Positions 1 to 10,800 of a stretch of DNA of 64,000 nucleotides are shown in pieces. Positions within the stretch are counted from its first letter, which is position 1; the number at the start of each line of letters is the position of its first letter. Where the stretch lies: NCBI RefSeq assembly GCF_028640845.1, contig NC_080542.1, positions 13,285,901-13,349,900 on the forward strand, written 5' to 3'. The notes beneath the pieces were generated by a model. It was given only the letters and a program-made list of their open reading frames with translations, made no database searches and was not told the DNA's origin. Source of the stretch: Ahaetulla prasina (taxonomy: Eukaryota > Chordata > Lepidosauria > Squamata > Colubridae). Made by a program: the position numbers and the translations under genes.

Positions 1-310
1 GCAGTACTGTGCAGCAATAAATGTTATTTTTAGGTCCTGGCCACAAGTAAAGTAAGTTGTTTTTATATGGGGATCCTAATGGTTCATTAATTTGGTATAT
101 GGACCAAGGTACCTGTCTCACACCCCCTTATAGAATCAACATCACATAGGATGTGAGCCAGGTCTTCTACCTCTGCCGCTCCACAAATGCACAGACGCTC
201 ACTGTACGGTATAGAATGAAATCTTCCATATCTGACCATTGTGTCAAGGTGTTCAAATCTCACTCACGTAAATATCTCCCTAAGATATTTTGGCAGTTGT
301 AACTTCAAAT
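1..310 (-). mobile_element. LINE fragment, C-terminal end of ORF2
   Basis: Read on the minus strand, about 200-310 down to the window start gives a degenerate LINE C-terminus. It contains RYGRFHSIPYSERLCICG followed by EDLAHILCD, a Cys/His cluster of the kind found near the end of many LINE ORF2 proteins. An in-frame TGA interrupts it near 270. It is not an open gene. The LINE family was not resolved; it does not look like the A-D families elsewhere in the window. Confidence 0.55.
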
Positions 311-499
311 AGATGCCTACTTGAAAAGTATGTTTGTATTTGCTCAGCCATTTCAAGTTACCCACCTTACTAAGGATGGCTATATCATTGTGTGCTTCTT
401 TTGTGCTTCTTTTTTCTGAATTGTTCTCCTGTTATGTAAGAGACAGGAAGTACACTGCTTCTTACAAAATTTGTTAGTTTGGTGAATATTGTATATTTA
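311..499. other. Unassigned AT-rich spacer
   Basis: No coding potential or repeat family was recognised between the LINE fragment on the left and the AATAG array on the right. Confidence 0.4.
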
Positions 500-561
500 G
501 AATAGAATAGAATAGAATAGAATAGAATAGAATAGAATAGAATAGAATAGAATAGAATAGA
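500..561. repeat. (AATAG)n microsatellite at the 3' end of a LINE-C
   Basis: About twelve perfect AATAG units abut the 3' end of an L2-like LINE (minus strand). The same arrangement recurs at 25236, 29347, 42643 and 43637. This matches the known snake pattern of LINE 3' ends seeding AATAG arrays. Confidence 0.9.
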
Positions 562-781
562 ATTTTTTATTGGCCAAGTGTGATTGGACACACAAGGAAT
601 TTGTCTTGGTGCCTATGCTCTCAGTGTACATAAAAGAAAAGATACGTTCATCAAGGTACAACATTTACAGCACAAATGATGGTCAATATATCAATATAAA
701 TCATAAGGATTGCCAGCAACAAAGTTACACTCATACAGTCATAAATGGAAAGAGATTGGTGATGGGAACGATGAGAAGATT
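562..781 (-). mobile_element. LINE-C (L2-like) 3' UTR, left part of an interrupted copy
   Basis: This is the LINE-C 3' end, starting ttttttattggccaagtgtg. It aligns base for base with the uninterrupted copy at 43656-43880. It stops at agaagatta, exactly where a LINE-B has inserted. The rest of the same element resumes at 4437 with taatagtagtgcag. Confidence 0.8.
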
Positions 782-1690
782 ATTTATTTATTTATTTTTA
801 TTTATTTTCTCACAACAATATATAAGTATCATACAGAAAAGATTATATAGTGTATAAACATATATATGAGTAAATAATAGGAGGTATAAACATATATATA
901 TATAAGAAGAAGAAAAAGCAAAACAATAGGACAGGAACGGTAGGCACGTTTGTGCTCTTATGCACACCCCTTATGGTCCTCTTAGGAATGGGGTGAGGTC
1001 AATATTAGAAAGTTTTTGGTTAAAGATTTTGGGATTATGGGAAGAGACCACAGAGTCAGATAAAGTATTCCAAGCACTCATGATTCCGTTACAGAAGTCG
1101 TATTTTCTGCAATCTAGATTAAAGCGGTTAACATTAAGTTTAAATCTATTGGTTGCTCTTGTATTATTGCAATTAAAGCTGAAGTAGTCTTTAACAGGAA
1201 GGACATTACAATAGATGATTCTATGAGTTAAACTTAGGTCTTGTCGAAGGCGACGGAGTTCCAAGTTTTCTAAGCCTAGGATTTCAAGTCTGGTGGGAGA
1301 AGGTATTTTGTTGTATTCAGAGGAATGAAGAATTCTTCTTGTAAAATATTTCTGGACTTGTTCAATTGTATTGATGTCAGAAATGTGGTGAGGGTTCCAG
1401 ACAGTCGAGCTGTATTCTAGAATTGGTCTAGCAAATGTTTTATATGCTCTGGTTAGTAGTGTAGTGTTTTTGTAAAAGAAGCTACGCAAGATTAGGTTTA
1501 GAACTCTTAGAGCCTTTTTTGCTATGTAGTTGCAGTGGGCTTTGGCACTTAGATCATTTGATATGAAAACTCCAAGGTCTTTAACAGGGTGGGGGTCATC
1601 TGCAAGGTAATGTCCATCAAGTATGTACTTAGTGTTTGGGTTCTTTTTTTCAATATGTAAGACTGAGCGTTTGCTGGTTGAGATTTGGAG

Positions 1691-2491
1691 TTACCAAGTT
1701 TTAGACCAAGCGGTTAGATGATCAAGGTCTTTTTGAATGGCAGATGTATTGTCTGTGGTGTTAAATAGTTTGACATCATCAGCAAAGAGAACACAATTAC
1801 TTGAGATATGGTCACAAAGATCATTTATATATAGTATGAAGAGTGTTGGTCCAAGAACGCTGCCTTGAGGAACACCAGTCTTGACAGGAACAGGATTTGA
1901 TAGGGCATTGCCAGTTTTGACCACTTGTTGTCTGTTAGACAGAAAAGCAGATATCTATTTGTGAAGGGGTCCCGAAATGCCATAGGATTTTAGTTTTAGG
2001 AGAAGTTTATCATGTACTACTGAGTCAAAAGCTTTGCAGAAGTCTATGTATATTGCATCTATTGTTTTGCCTTGATCAAGATTTGTAGTCCATATGTTTT
2101 TACAGTGGAGAAGTTGTAAGTTGCGTGATAATTTTTTCCAGAAACCAAATTGTTTATTAGAGAGTAGGTTGTTTGTTTCTAAGTGTGAGGTGATGGAATG
2201 GTTGATGATTGATTCCATGACTTTGCAGGTGATGCAGGACAGAGAGATTGGTTTGTAATTTTCGACTAAGCTGGGGTCTCCTTTTTTGAAGATTGGGATA
2301 ACTGTGGCTAGTGACCAAAGTTTAGGAAGGGAACTGGTAGTGAAAGCTTTATCAAAGATTATGCTTAGGGGTTCTGCTATATTAGTGGGAAGTTTTTTTA
2401 AGAAGTATGCACATAGTCCATCGGGTCCAATAGAAAGTGATGGTTTCAAGTTATGAAGAGCTTTTCCAACATTATCTTCTGTGAAATCCAT
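1691..2491 (-). pseudogene. LINE-B reverse transcriptase, fragmented
   Basis: There are two open stretches. The first (2491-1955) starts MDFTEDNVGKAL and holds RT motifs up to YIDFCKAFDSV. The second (1924-1691) holds [19 protein letters not shown] and FADDVKLF, the polymerase active-site box. A third stretch, 1489-971, carries the C-terminal region. The breaks between them are frameshifts or stops, so no full enzyme can be made. Confidence 0.75.
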
Positions 2492-3134
2492 ATGTATTAA
2501 GTCGTCATACTCATTGCTGGTACGTTTTGGGAATGTCGGATATGAGTCATCGCTGTTAACAAAAACTGAGCCAAAGAATATGTTGAAGAGGTTTGCTTTA
2601 ACTGTTTCGTCATTGCATTCTTTGCTGTTAGAATCTTTTAGTGGTGGGATGGATCTTGAGTCTTTAAGTTTATTGTTGACAAAATTATAAAAGGCACGAT
2701 TGGAATTTGTGCGCAGAAGGACCTCTTCTTGCTTGGTGTGATAATTTGTGCATTCAGTTTTTATTTGGTTGCATATGTTCCTGTAGCGGTTTTTGAAGTT
2801 TGCTACATAGCCTTTTTTGTTTCTTCTCCAGAGGGATTTTATTTTTTTTGATTGAAGCTTTTTTATTGATATGGGTAATTTGTTTTACGTACCACAAACG
2901 ACTACCTGATCTTGGTAGTCGTTTGTGGTACGTATAGTTTAATGTCTCTATTGATTTCAAGTAGGAAAACTCTATAATGGTCTTCAGCAGTTATATAGGT
3001 TGCGAACAGATTTTGCCAGTCCAGGAATGAGAGATTGTTGTCTATAAGGTCATAGTTGGCTTTTTTGAAGTTGTAGTTAGGAATACTATTGTTATGACGA
3101 TTTAAGTAAGGACGTATATTGTGACGAAAGTCAA

Positions 3135-3791
3135 TCATGCAGAAAAAGGTTCTTTAATTTGTAGTCCATAAATTGAGTTTGTGTTGTTGCAGAAGATGAG
3201 GTCAAGGCAATTGTTGAGTCTTGTATTATTAGTTACAAGTTGTTCGAGACTTAGGTTTGTAACAGCGTTGTATAGTGTAGTATGGATTGGATCAGTTGTA
3301 CATTCATTAGTTATCCAGTTAATGAGAGGTAGATTTAGGTCACCCAGGAAGATGAAAGGATATGGGCAAGAGGTAGCCCATGTTAGCAGTGAGGTTAACA
3401 TATTTGCATGAGTAATATCGCAGTCAGGGGCTCTGTAACATAGTAAGAATCGAAGAGTGGTGTTAAGGAATAGGTTGCATACAATAGTTTCAGGAAGAGA
3501 GAGTTTATGTGCAACTTGAATGTTTTTTAGGTTCAGTGACTTTTTGTAAAAGATAGCCACTCCACCACCTCTTCGGTTATCACAATCTGATTGATAAACC
3601 TGATATTCTTTGTTTGTAACAATGGAGTCAGGAAGGGATGAGTTCAGCCATGTTTCACAAATAAATATGATATCAAATGTACCACTGTTTAACAAGAGGA
3701 TAAATTCAGGTAATTTGTTAACAATGCTTCTTGCATCAATTTGCATTTGAGATCTGTAGTGATTGGTGTAGAAGAGGTAAGGGGCGTGCAT
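3135..3791 (-). pseudogene. LINE-B endonuclease domain
   Basis: This 218-codon open stretch of a LINE ORF nicks target DNA in live copies. Visible motifs are SIVNKLPE, ICETWLN, RRGGGVAIFY and FLGDLNLPLINW, the usual order in CR1-group endonucleases. The frame continues upstream past the first Met through the tandem repeat to about 4438, broken only by a TAA at 4086-4088. It is broken before the catalytic SDH. Confidence 0.75.
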
Positions 3792-3839
3792 ACCTAGTTT
3801 TGTATGTTGGTTGGTTGGGGGTTGTGTATAACAGGTGGT

Positions 3840-4125
3840 TGTATAGGTTGTTGGATGGGTAGATGGATGGTTTGGGAGGTGAGTGTTTGGATGTTGGGTA
3901 CTTGAGTGTTTGTTGAGATGTTTGGTTGGATGGTTGTTTGGGTGGCTGGTTGGCTGGTAGGTTGGATGGTTGGTTGGGTGGCTGTTTGGGTGGCTGTTTG
4001 GATGGATTGTTGGATGGCTGTTTGGGTGGCTGGCTGGATGGCTGTTTGGATGGCTGGTTGGAAGGTTTGTTGGATGGCTGGTTGGTTAGTTGGATGGATG
4101 GATGGATGGTAGGATGATGGGTGCT
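3840..4125. repeat. TGGN-rich tandem repeat inside the LINE-B ORF
   Basis: This run of TGGA/TGGT/TGGC units has an approximate 12-base periodicity. On the minus strand it stays in the LINE-B reading frame and encodes His-Pro-x-x repeats (for example SHPNSHP). A single TAA at 4086-4088 interrupts it. It links a Cys-containing N-terminal part to the endonuclease. Confidence 0.75.
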
Positions 4126-4514
4126 TGATTGAATATTGGGATGGCTGGTTGAATGTTTTGAGTGATGGGGGGTTTGGAGGTGATTTTTTGATTGTAGGTT
4201 TTATTTTTTATGCAATCAGCACGATAGTCAATGTATAGGTTGGATTCATCATTGTCTTGTCTTCGTTTAAGTTCTGTGCAAAGTTCACGAGAACGTATCC
4301 GTTGTAGAAAAGATAGATCAGGACATGATCTAAGTTTACTGTAGGCAGAGTTGGTTTTAGCAATTGAGTTTATAGTATAAATGAACTTACGTTTGCTGTC
4401 CTCATTTATGCATGTAACTCTACAAAATCTTGTAATAATAGTAGTGCAGATTTAGTAAATAGTTTGACAGTGTTGATTGTTTTGGTTGCACCACAAGGCT
4501 AGCTGTTCAACCTC

Positions 4515-5171
4515 TCATCTATATGCAGATTCGTCATTGTCTCGAATGAGACCAATCACTGTTGTGTCATCTGCGAACTTCAGTAGCTTAACAGATGGAT
4601 CGTTGGAGATGCAGTCATTGATATACAGAGAGAAGAGAAGTGGGGAGAGCACACAGCCTTGGGGGGCCCCTGTGCTAATTGTACAGGTATTTGATGTGAT
4701 CTTGCTTAGCTTCACCTGCTGCTTCCTGTTTGTTAGGAAGCTTGTGATCCACTTACAAGCCTGTTCCGGTACCTGTAGCTGGTTTAGCTTAGTTAGGAGA
4801 ATGTCTGGAATGATGGTATTGAATTCTGAACTAAAGTCTACAAAAAGGACCCTTGCATAGGTCTTTGGAGACTCAAGATGTTGTAGGATGTAGTGCAGAG
4901 CCATATTAACAGCATCATCTGTTGATCTATTTGCTCGGTATGCAAATTGCAAGGGGTCTAACAGCGGATCCGTGATGGTTTTCAGGTAGGAAAGCACTAG
5001 CCTTTCAAAGGTTTTCATGACTACAGATGTTAAAGCAACTGGTCTGTAGTCATTCAGTTCCTTGATGGTGGGCTTCTTCGGCACTGGGATGATGGTAGAG
5101 CATTTGAAGCAAGAAGGAACATAACACATCTCTAGTGATTTATTGAAAATATGGGTGAAGATGGGGGCCAA
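4515..5171 (-). pseudogene. LINE-C reverse transcriptase
   Basis: The RT fingers-palm region has [54 protein letters not shown] and the active site FADD. The SSEFN variant replaces the usual SSAFN. The C-terminal part is missing, because this copy has a deletion to the left of 4500. Confidence 0.75.
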
Positions 5172-5275
5172 TTGGTCAGCACAGACTTTTAAGCAAGAAG
5201 GAGTTATCTTGTCTGGGCCTGGAGCTTTTCCTGGCTTTTATCTGTGAAATAGGTCCTGCATTTCCTTTTCTGTGA

Positions 5276-6484
5276 TCACTCGGGTTGTGAACCCAATGAA
5301 ATGGGGTCAGTTGTAGGAGGCTTGGCTGTTGTTGGTGTGTCTGAGATGGGGGTTGTGGAGATAGGTGGCTGTAGTTTCCTTTCAAACCTGCAGTAAAACT
5401 CATTCAGGTCATCTGCCAGTTGTTGATTACCTTCAGCCTGGGAAGGAGGTTTGCCATAGCCGGTGATATTTTTAAGAGTTTTCCACATGTTTGCTGGTTC
5501 ATTTGCTGAAAACTGATTCTTTAGCTTTTCAGAGTAGCTTCTTTTTGCTGCTCTGATCTCCCTTGTTAGTGCATTTCTGGCCTGATTGTACAGCATTTTA
5601 TCACTTTTTCTGTAGGCTTCCTCTTTGGAATGTCGTAGCTGCTTAAGTTTAGGTGTGAAGCAAGGTTTGTTGTTCCTTGTAGGTACACATAGGTCTTCAC
5701 AGAAGCTGACATATGATGTTACAGTATCTGTGAGTTCATCCAGGTCTGCAGAGGTATCTTCAAAAATATTCCAATCAGTGCAGTCAAAGCATGCCTGTAG
5801 CTTTAATTTTGACTCCTCCGTCCAGGTCTTCACTGATTTAATTGTTGGTCTTGTGGTTTTAAGTCTTTGCCTGTAAGCAGGTACAAGGTGAATCATGCAA
5901 TGATCAGAGTGTCCTACAGCTGCACGTGGTAAAGACCGATAAGCATCTTTTAGTGTTGAATAGCAATCGTTGAGAGTATTCTTGCCTCTGGTGAGACAAT
6001 TGACATGCTGAAAGTATTTTGGAAGCTCTTTCCTTAAGTTTGCCTTGTTTAGATCTCCCAAAACAATGGCCAGTGAATCAGGGTGTTTGGCTTCAGCCTC
6101 CATGATTTGGTCAGCTAGAGTTCGTAATGCCTTGTTTACACAGGCTTGTGGTGGGACATAAACAGCAATTAGAAGAAATGAGGAAAATTCACGAGGCGAA
6201 TAGTATGGTTTGCAGTTGATAATTAAAGTCTCTATATTGTTGTCACAGAGTTTGTAAATTATTTTAAAATCTTGACACCAGTAGTTGTTAATATATAGGC
6301 ATAAGCCTCCTCCTTTCTTTTTACCAGATGTTTCTGTAATCCTGTCTGATCGTTCAATCTGAAACCCTGGAATGTTCAGGCTGCTATCTTCAATTGATTC
6401 ATTTAACCAGGTTTCAGAGAAGCATAGGACTGCTGAATGGCGAAAATCAGAATAGTATTTGTTTAAGAGGAGTATTTCATCCAT
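5276..6484 (-). pseudogene. LINE-C endonuclease and linker domain
   Basis: This is the AP-endonuclease domain of an L2-type LINE ORF2. Catalytic landmarks are visible: ETWLNE, GDLN and the terminal SDH in AVGHSDHCMI. A Lys/Arg-rich linker (KEEAYRKSDKML, RAAKRSYSEKL) follows, leading to the RT. The reading frame is lost just before the RT. This is a retroelement gene, not a host gene. Confidence 0.75.
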
Positions 6485-6855
6485 CTTATTTGCAAGTGAA
6501 CATATATTTGTTAGGAAAATTGAAGGCAGAGGAGTTTTAATGGAATTTCTTAATCTGTTTAAGATCCCAGCTCGTTTACCTCTCTTCCTTCACTTCCATT
6601 ATTTGGTTTTTTTTAGTAATCCATGGCTTCGTGGGAATTGCCTCCTCCTGTGTTAGAATCTCCTCTGTGTTTGTAAAGACAGGCAGGGGTGAGATCAAAG
6701 AAAGCTGCTCCTTAAAGAAATGTTGCTTAATTTTTAGCAGATGGTCTCATGAGTAGGAAATCTGTAGTGAGTCACAGAGAACAACTAGAAATGAAGAAAC
6801 CATTATAGAGCATTTCACCAAGGCAGCCTTTGTCGGTGCCATCTTGGATTTATAA

Positions 6856-7037
6856 TCTTGGATTATATCTTCCAATCTTAATGTTTAATGATCATTTGTT
6901 ACATAACATCAGTTAGAGCATTAATGTGAATTGGATTAATCTGTACCATAAAAACATAACTTGACCTTGAAATATTTTTAGGAGAGGGTGGGAATGAGAT
7001 GCTTCTTTTCTTCTTCGTTTCCTTCAAAAAAATTTAG
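6856..7037 (+). other. Intron 2 of V2R-1 (3' end)
   Basis: This short unique segment between the LINE and the exon-3 acceptor ends in tttag. No further element was recognised. All of 1-7037 is presumably intron 2 or 5' flank of V2R-1. Confidence 0.5.
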
Positions 7038-7883
7038 CTTGGATATTGCTCTGCTCCAGAGATGAGTACCCAAGGTTCTTTCTTCCACTGGATGTTCCCA
7101 AATAAAATTCAACAGCACAGGGGGATTCTCTACCTGCTATTGCATTTTGGATGGACATGGATTGGGGTGTTATATATTGATATTGGGAAACAGACACAGG
7201 TATTACTACAAAATGTGCTTCCCTTGTTTTCGAAAAATGGCATCTGCTTTGATTTCATCAGAAAACTAGCTGAAGGCTACATCAATGACTTTGACGAACT
7301 AGTAGAAGTGATTCATAAATTATTACTTTTTCTCTTGACCCGTACTTCTAATACGGTGATTGTTCAAGGTGAATTTCCAAGTATATTAACTTTAAGGAAT
7401 TTCTTCAAAGTAGCTGAATTTTTGGTAACGTCAGAATATTCGAAAGTCTGGATTATGACATCAGATGTTGATTTTGTATCCGTTCCCCATCAAAGAGGTT
7501 GGGATTTAAATTTCCTTCATGGATCTTTATCCTTGGCAATTAATTTCAAGGATGTTTCTGGCTTCCATCAGTTTCTTCGAGCAAGGAACCCTCCTTTGAA
7601 GAAGGAAGATGGCTTCCTAAGAGAAACCTGGCAACAGGTATTTAATTGTGTCTTCTCTAGTTTCACCGGAGACAATATGAGTGAGGACATTTGCACTGGA
7701 AATGAGCAGCTAGGGACTCTCCCTATGTCGGTGCTTGAAATGAGAATGACAGCTCACAGTTACAGTGTCTACACAGCTGCGTATTCCATTGCATATGCTT
7801 TGCATGCCATGTATTCTTCTATGGACAACCAAAAGGGAATTGCAAATGGATGGAGACAGAAAGTTCATCAACAGTCGTGGAAG
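7038..7883 (+). CDS. V2R: V2R-1 exon 3 (ligand-binding domain)
   Basis: The exon is 282 codons, bounded by tttag and aag|gtaatc. It begins LGYCSAPEM and has the V2R hallmark [13 protein letters not shown], then [29 protein letters not shown] and [10 protein letters not shown], ending QQSWK. The first ATG (7062) is internal, not a start codon. The exon is open throughout. Confidence 0.88.
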
Positions 7884-10800
7884 GTAATCCTTTGCATGAA
7901 CTAGTAAAGGCATTTGCAGCATCCTTTCCTTGCAGTCAAAGAACCATAGTGTTGGAAATGACCTTAAAGATCCTTCTCATCCAATTCCTGCCTCTCTCCT
8001 GATTTCTTTCTGTAGAATAGCTGTAACATGGAATACTAAAAATATCTAGGCATGGTCAGATTCCTGCAGACTATCTAAAATTGGAAAGATACTTTTTCTG
8101 GTTCAAAAAGTGGCAATGTATTTCTAATTTTATCATTTTTTCCCAGTTTTTTTTAAAAATCTCCTTTTCTAAAAAGATCTGAAATCTTATGATAATGCTA
8201 CGATATTATCTATACTACCTTGAAAAATCTTTTGTGCTTTGGTAAAATTTAGAAAGCTCTTGTTTCTTTGTATTATTTATAATCCTCAGCATTTCAATTG
8301 CCGCTCTGTGGGCTAGTTTGTTTCCTTTGATGCATAAAACAAAAGGCAATGTAGTGTCAAATAACCAACCTAATTTTTCCATGAATCAGCTCTGGAATTA
8401 ATCAGTTCCACAGTTTACCCTTGTTGTGTGAATATTTGCTGGTCTTTAAAAATTCATTTTGAAGAATTAAACCATATCAAATAACTGTTCAATTTCTTTT
8501 AGTCTTTCAGAATGAAAGACCTATTCTTTCAATATATTTTTCCTGGTTTTTTTCTTCCACTTATATCATCAGGAAAATCATGACATATCTTGATATCAAT
8601 GTATCAATAAAGAATCCTGCCTCCTCATACCTAGGAGTTAATATGTATAGCATATGAATAGTAATCAAACAACTTGCAATAAAAAAGGAATATATTAAAC
8701 GTTTCTTTTCTTACTCTCATTTAGATGCATCACTTTCTTAGGTATGTCTCATTTAATGACAGTAATGGAAGAACTATTTCTTTTGACCAAAATGGAGAGT
8801 TGGTAGGAGGGTTTGATATCATCAACTGGATCACATTCTCAAATCAGTCTTTTCTTAGAGTCAAAATTGGAAAGATGGACCCAGGAGCACCCACAGACCA
8901 ACTGTTGACTATTTCCGAAAAGGACATTGTGTGGCCAACCCAGTTTGGGCAGGTAGAATCCATGTCATTTCAAGACCACTTTAGCTGAAGTTCAAATCGC
9001 TTCAATACTCAATTTACAAATCTGAATCATTATTAACAAAGACAACAGCCATAGTTTCTACATCTGTCAATTAGAGTTCTTTCCCCAAAATATTATTCTT
9101 TTTTCCCCTCTTATCTAAGGTTTCAGGCTCACAATGTTCACGATACAAAGTCAACTATTATTAATAAATAAAACAGTACAGCTGCCAATTAGAATTGATA
9201 TTCCAAATATTCCCTTAATTTTTTTTTGTCAGTTGGACAATATAAATTTGTCATCACTGATGAACTGAACAAATCTAACTGCAATACTGATTGCATTTTG
9301 AATTTGTTGCCCTTTAATTAAAGGGAATACAAATATATCCATCTATTTTCCTAGTAAGTTATTGCTGTCTCTCATTCAATAGTACAAATCTTTTTCAGTT
9401 GTTATAACGCACAACTTTTTCTTAGCTTTCCATATTTAATCTAATGCTGCTTCATTTCACGGACAGACCCAGCCCATTTCATTGTGTAATGAGAAATGCC
9501 ATTCAGGTTACAGAAAAAGCACAAAAGAAGGACAACACTTTTGCTGCTATGATTGTATTCCATGTTCAGAAGGGAAGATCTCCAACCAGACAGGTAAAAG
9601 CCTTATCAGAATATTGGATATATTGCAACATTTAGACACATACTATCTTTAGGATCATATATAAAGAATTGGATTTTAACCACCAATATAGTGCAAATTA
9701 AAGAGATGGAGACATCAATTTATAAATGTGGACCCCCTTTTTTTGCATTATGCACTATAATCCTTATCAGACTGATAGTAATTTTAATTGATAGTAAGTC
9801 AGTGATTGCATTTCACCAATTGGTTGATGATTAAAAAGAGTGGACCACACCTGAATGTACCTGAATGCACTTTTCTCATTAGAAAAACACCTGAATGTGT
9901 TTGTTGCACAAATACAGCTGAGAAACCTAACAATACCTTAGACTTAAAATAACTTTATTGTCACGTTGAATGTATACTAATCTGCATACATTAAAACAAA
10001 TTTTCATTGCATACAGCTCTCAAAGGGTCTCCTCTTCCTATATACATAAAAATGTACATGTAGATTTACATAAAAATGAAAAAATAAATAAACAAATAGA
10101 CAAATAAATAAGCAAGCAAACAAACATATACCTACATATACTACATGACACGGAGAAACATCACAGTCCAATATACATGTATAAAGCAAGAAAAATGAAT
10201 TTTGCAAGTTGACCAGACAGATGGCCTAAGTAATAAAGCTGCTATAGAATCAGGTAGTCCTGCTAGAAATACATCGAAACTTTCTCCCAGAGAGCATGAA
10301 GTGGGTGTGTGGGGTCTCTAAAAATGCGTTGTGCTCTAAGCACATAGTGCTTATAAGCAGTATCGTGAATAACAGGAAGTGACCTTCCTATAATCCTCTT
10401 TGCTGTCCTTATCACTCTCTGTAGGGACTTTCTATCTAAGGAACTGCAGCCACCAAACCAAACAGCGATGCAGTTTGTTAAAATGCTTTCAGTTGTGCCT
10501 CTGTAAAAGGTGGTCAGGACAGAAGGAGAAACATGTGCTCTCCACATCCGATGCAGGAAATTCAGATGGTTCACTAAGGATGTGGAGAGACCAATTCCGT
10601 TTGTTAGTTATCCGCACCCCCTGATACTTAATACTGTTGACCGCTTCTATAGCTGCATCCTTGATACTGACTAAACTATGACCATGCCAGCTCTTTCTAA
10701 AACCGACAATGTTCTCCTTTATTTTATTAACATTTAAAACTAGGATACTTTTATTGGACCAGTCCACCAGAGCCTCCACGCCTTCTCTATAAGCATCTTC

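Larger units (their letters stand above)
782..4436 (-). mobile_element. LINE-B (CR1-like) near-complete copy, nested in LINE-C
   Basis: The minus strand encodes, in order, an N-terminal region (4438-4130), a His/Pro-rich tandem repeat (4125-3840), an AP-type endonuclease (3791-3135, with ICETWLN and FLGDLNLP) and a reverse transcriptase (2491-971). The RT shows NYKPISLSCI, VPQGSVLGPTLF and the catalytic FADDVKLF. Frameshifts lie near 3135, 2900, 1950 and 1690, so the copy is dead. The SDH motif expected at the end of the endonuclease is lost at the 3135 frameshift. The 3' end (782-960) is AT-rich and runs into tttattta. The flanks are the two halves of one LINE-C. Confidence 0.8.
4437..6855 (-). 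mobile_element. LINE-C (L2-like), main body
   Basis: This is the continuation of the element whose 3' end is at 562-781. The minus strand holds an endonuclease open for 402 codons (6484-5276; FSETWLNE, GDLNKANLR, VGHSDHCMI) and an RT open for 218 codons (5171-4515; [36 protein letters not shown]). An in-frame break near 5230-5276 separates the two. The left end has an internal deletion relative to the 3' region seen at 43880-44290. The right end (ccaagatggcacc on the minus strand) looks like a LINE 5' end. Confidence 0.8.

Noticed and set aside
385..591. Frame with FYSIL repeats
   Set aside because: It is a translation of the AATAG array. The same happens at 25218, 29308 and 42506.
4477..4860. 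Plus-strand frame of 127 codons (likewise 5625-5876)
   Set aside because: These are antisense of the LINE-C reverse transcriptase and endonuclease.
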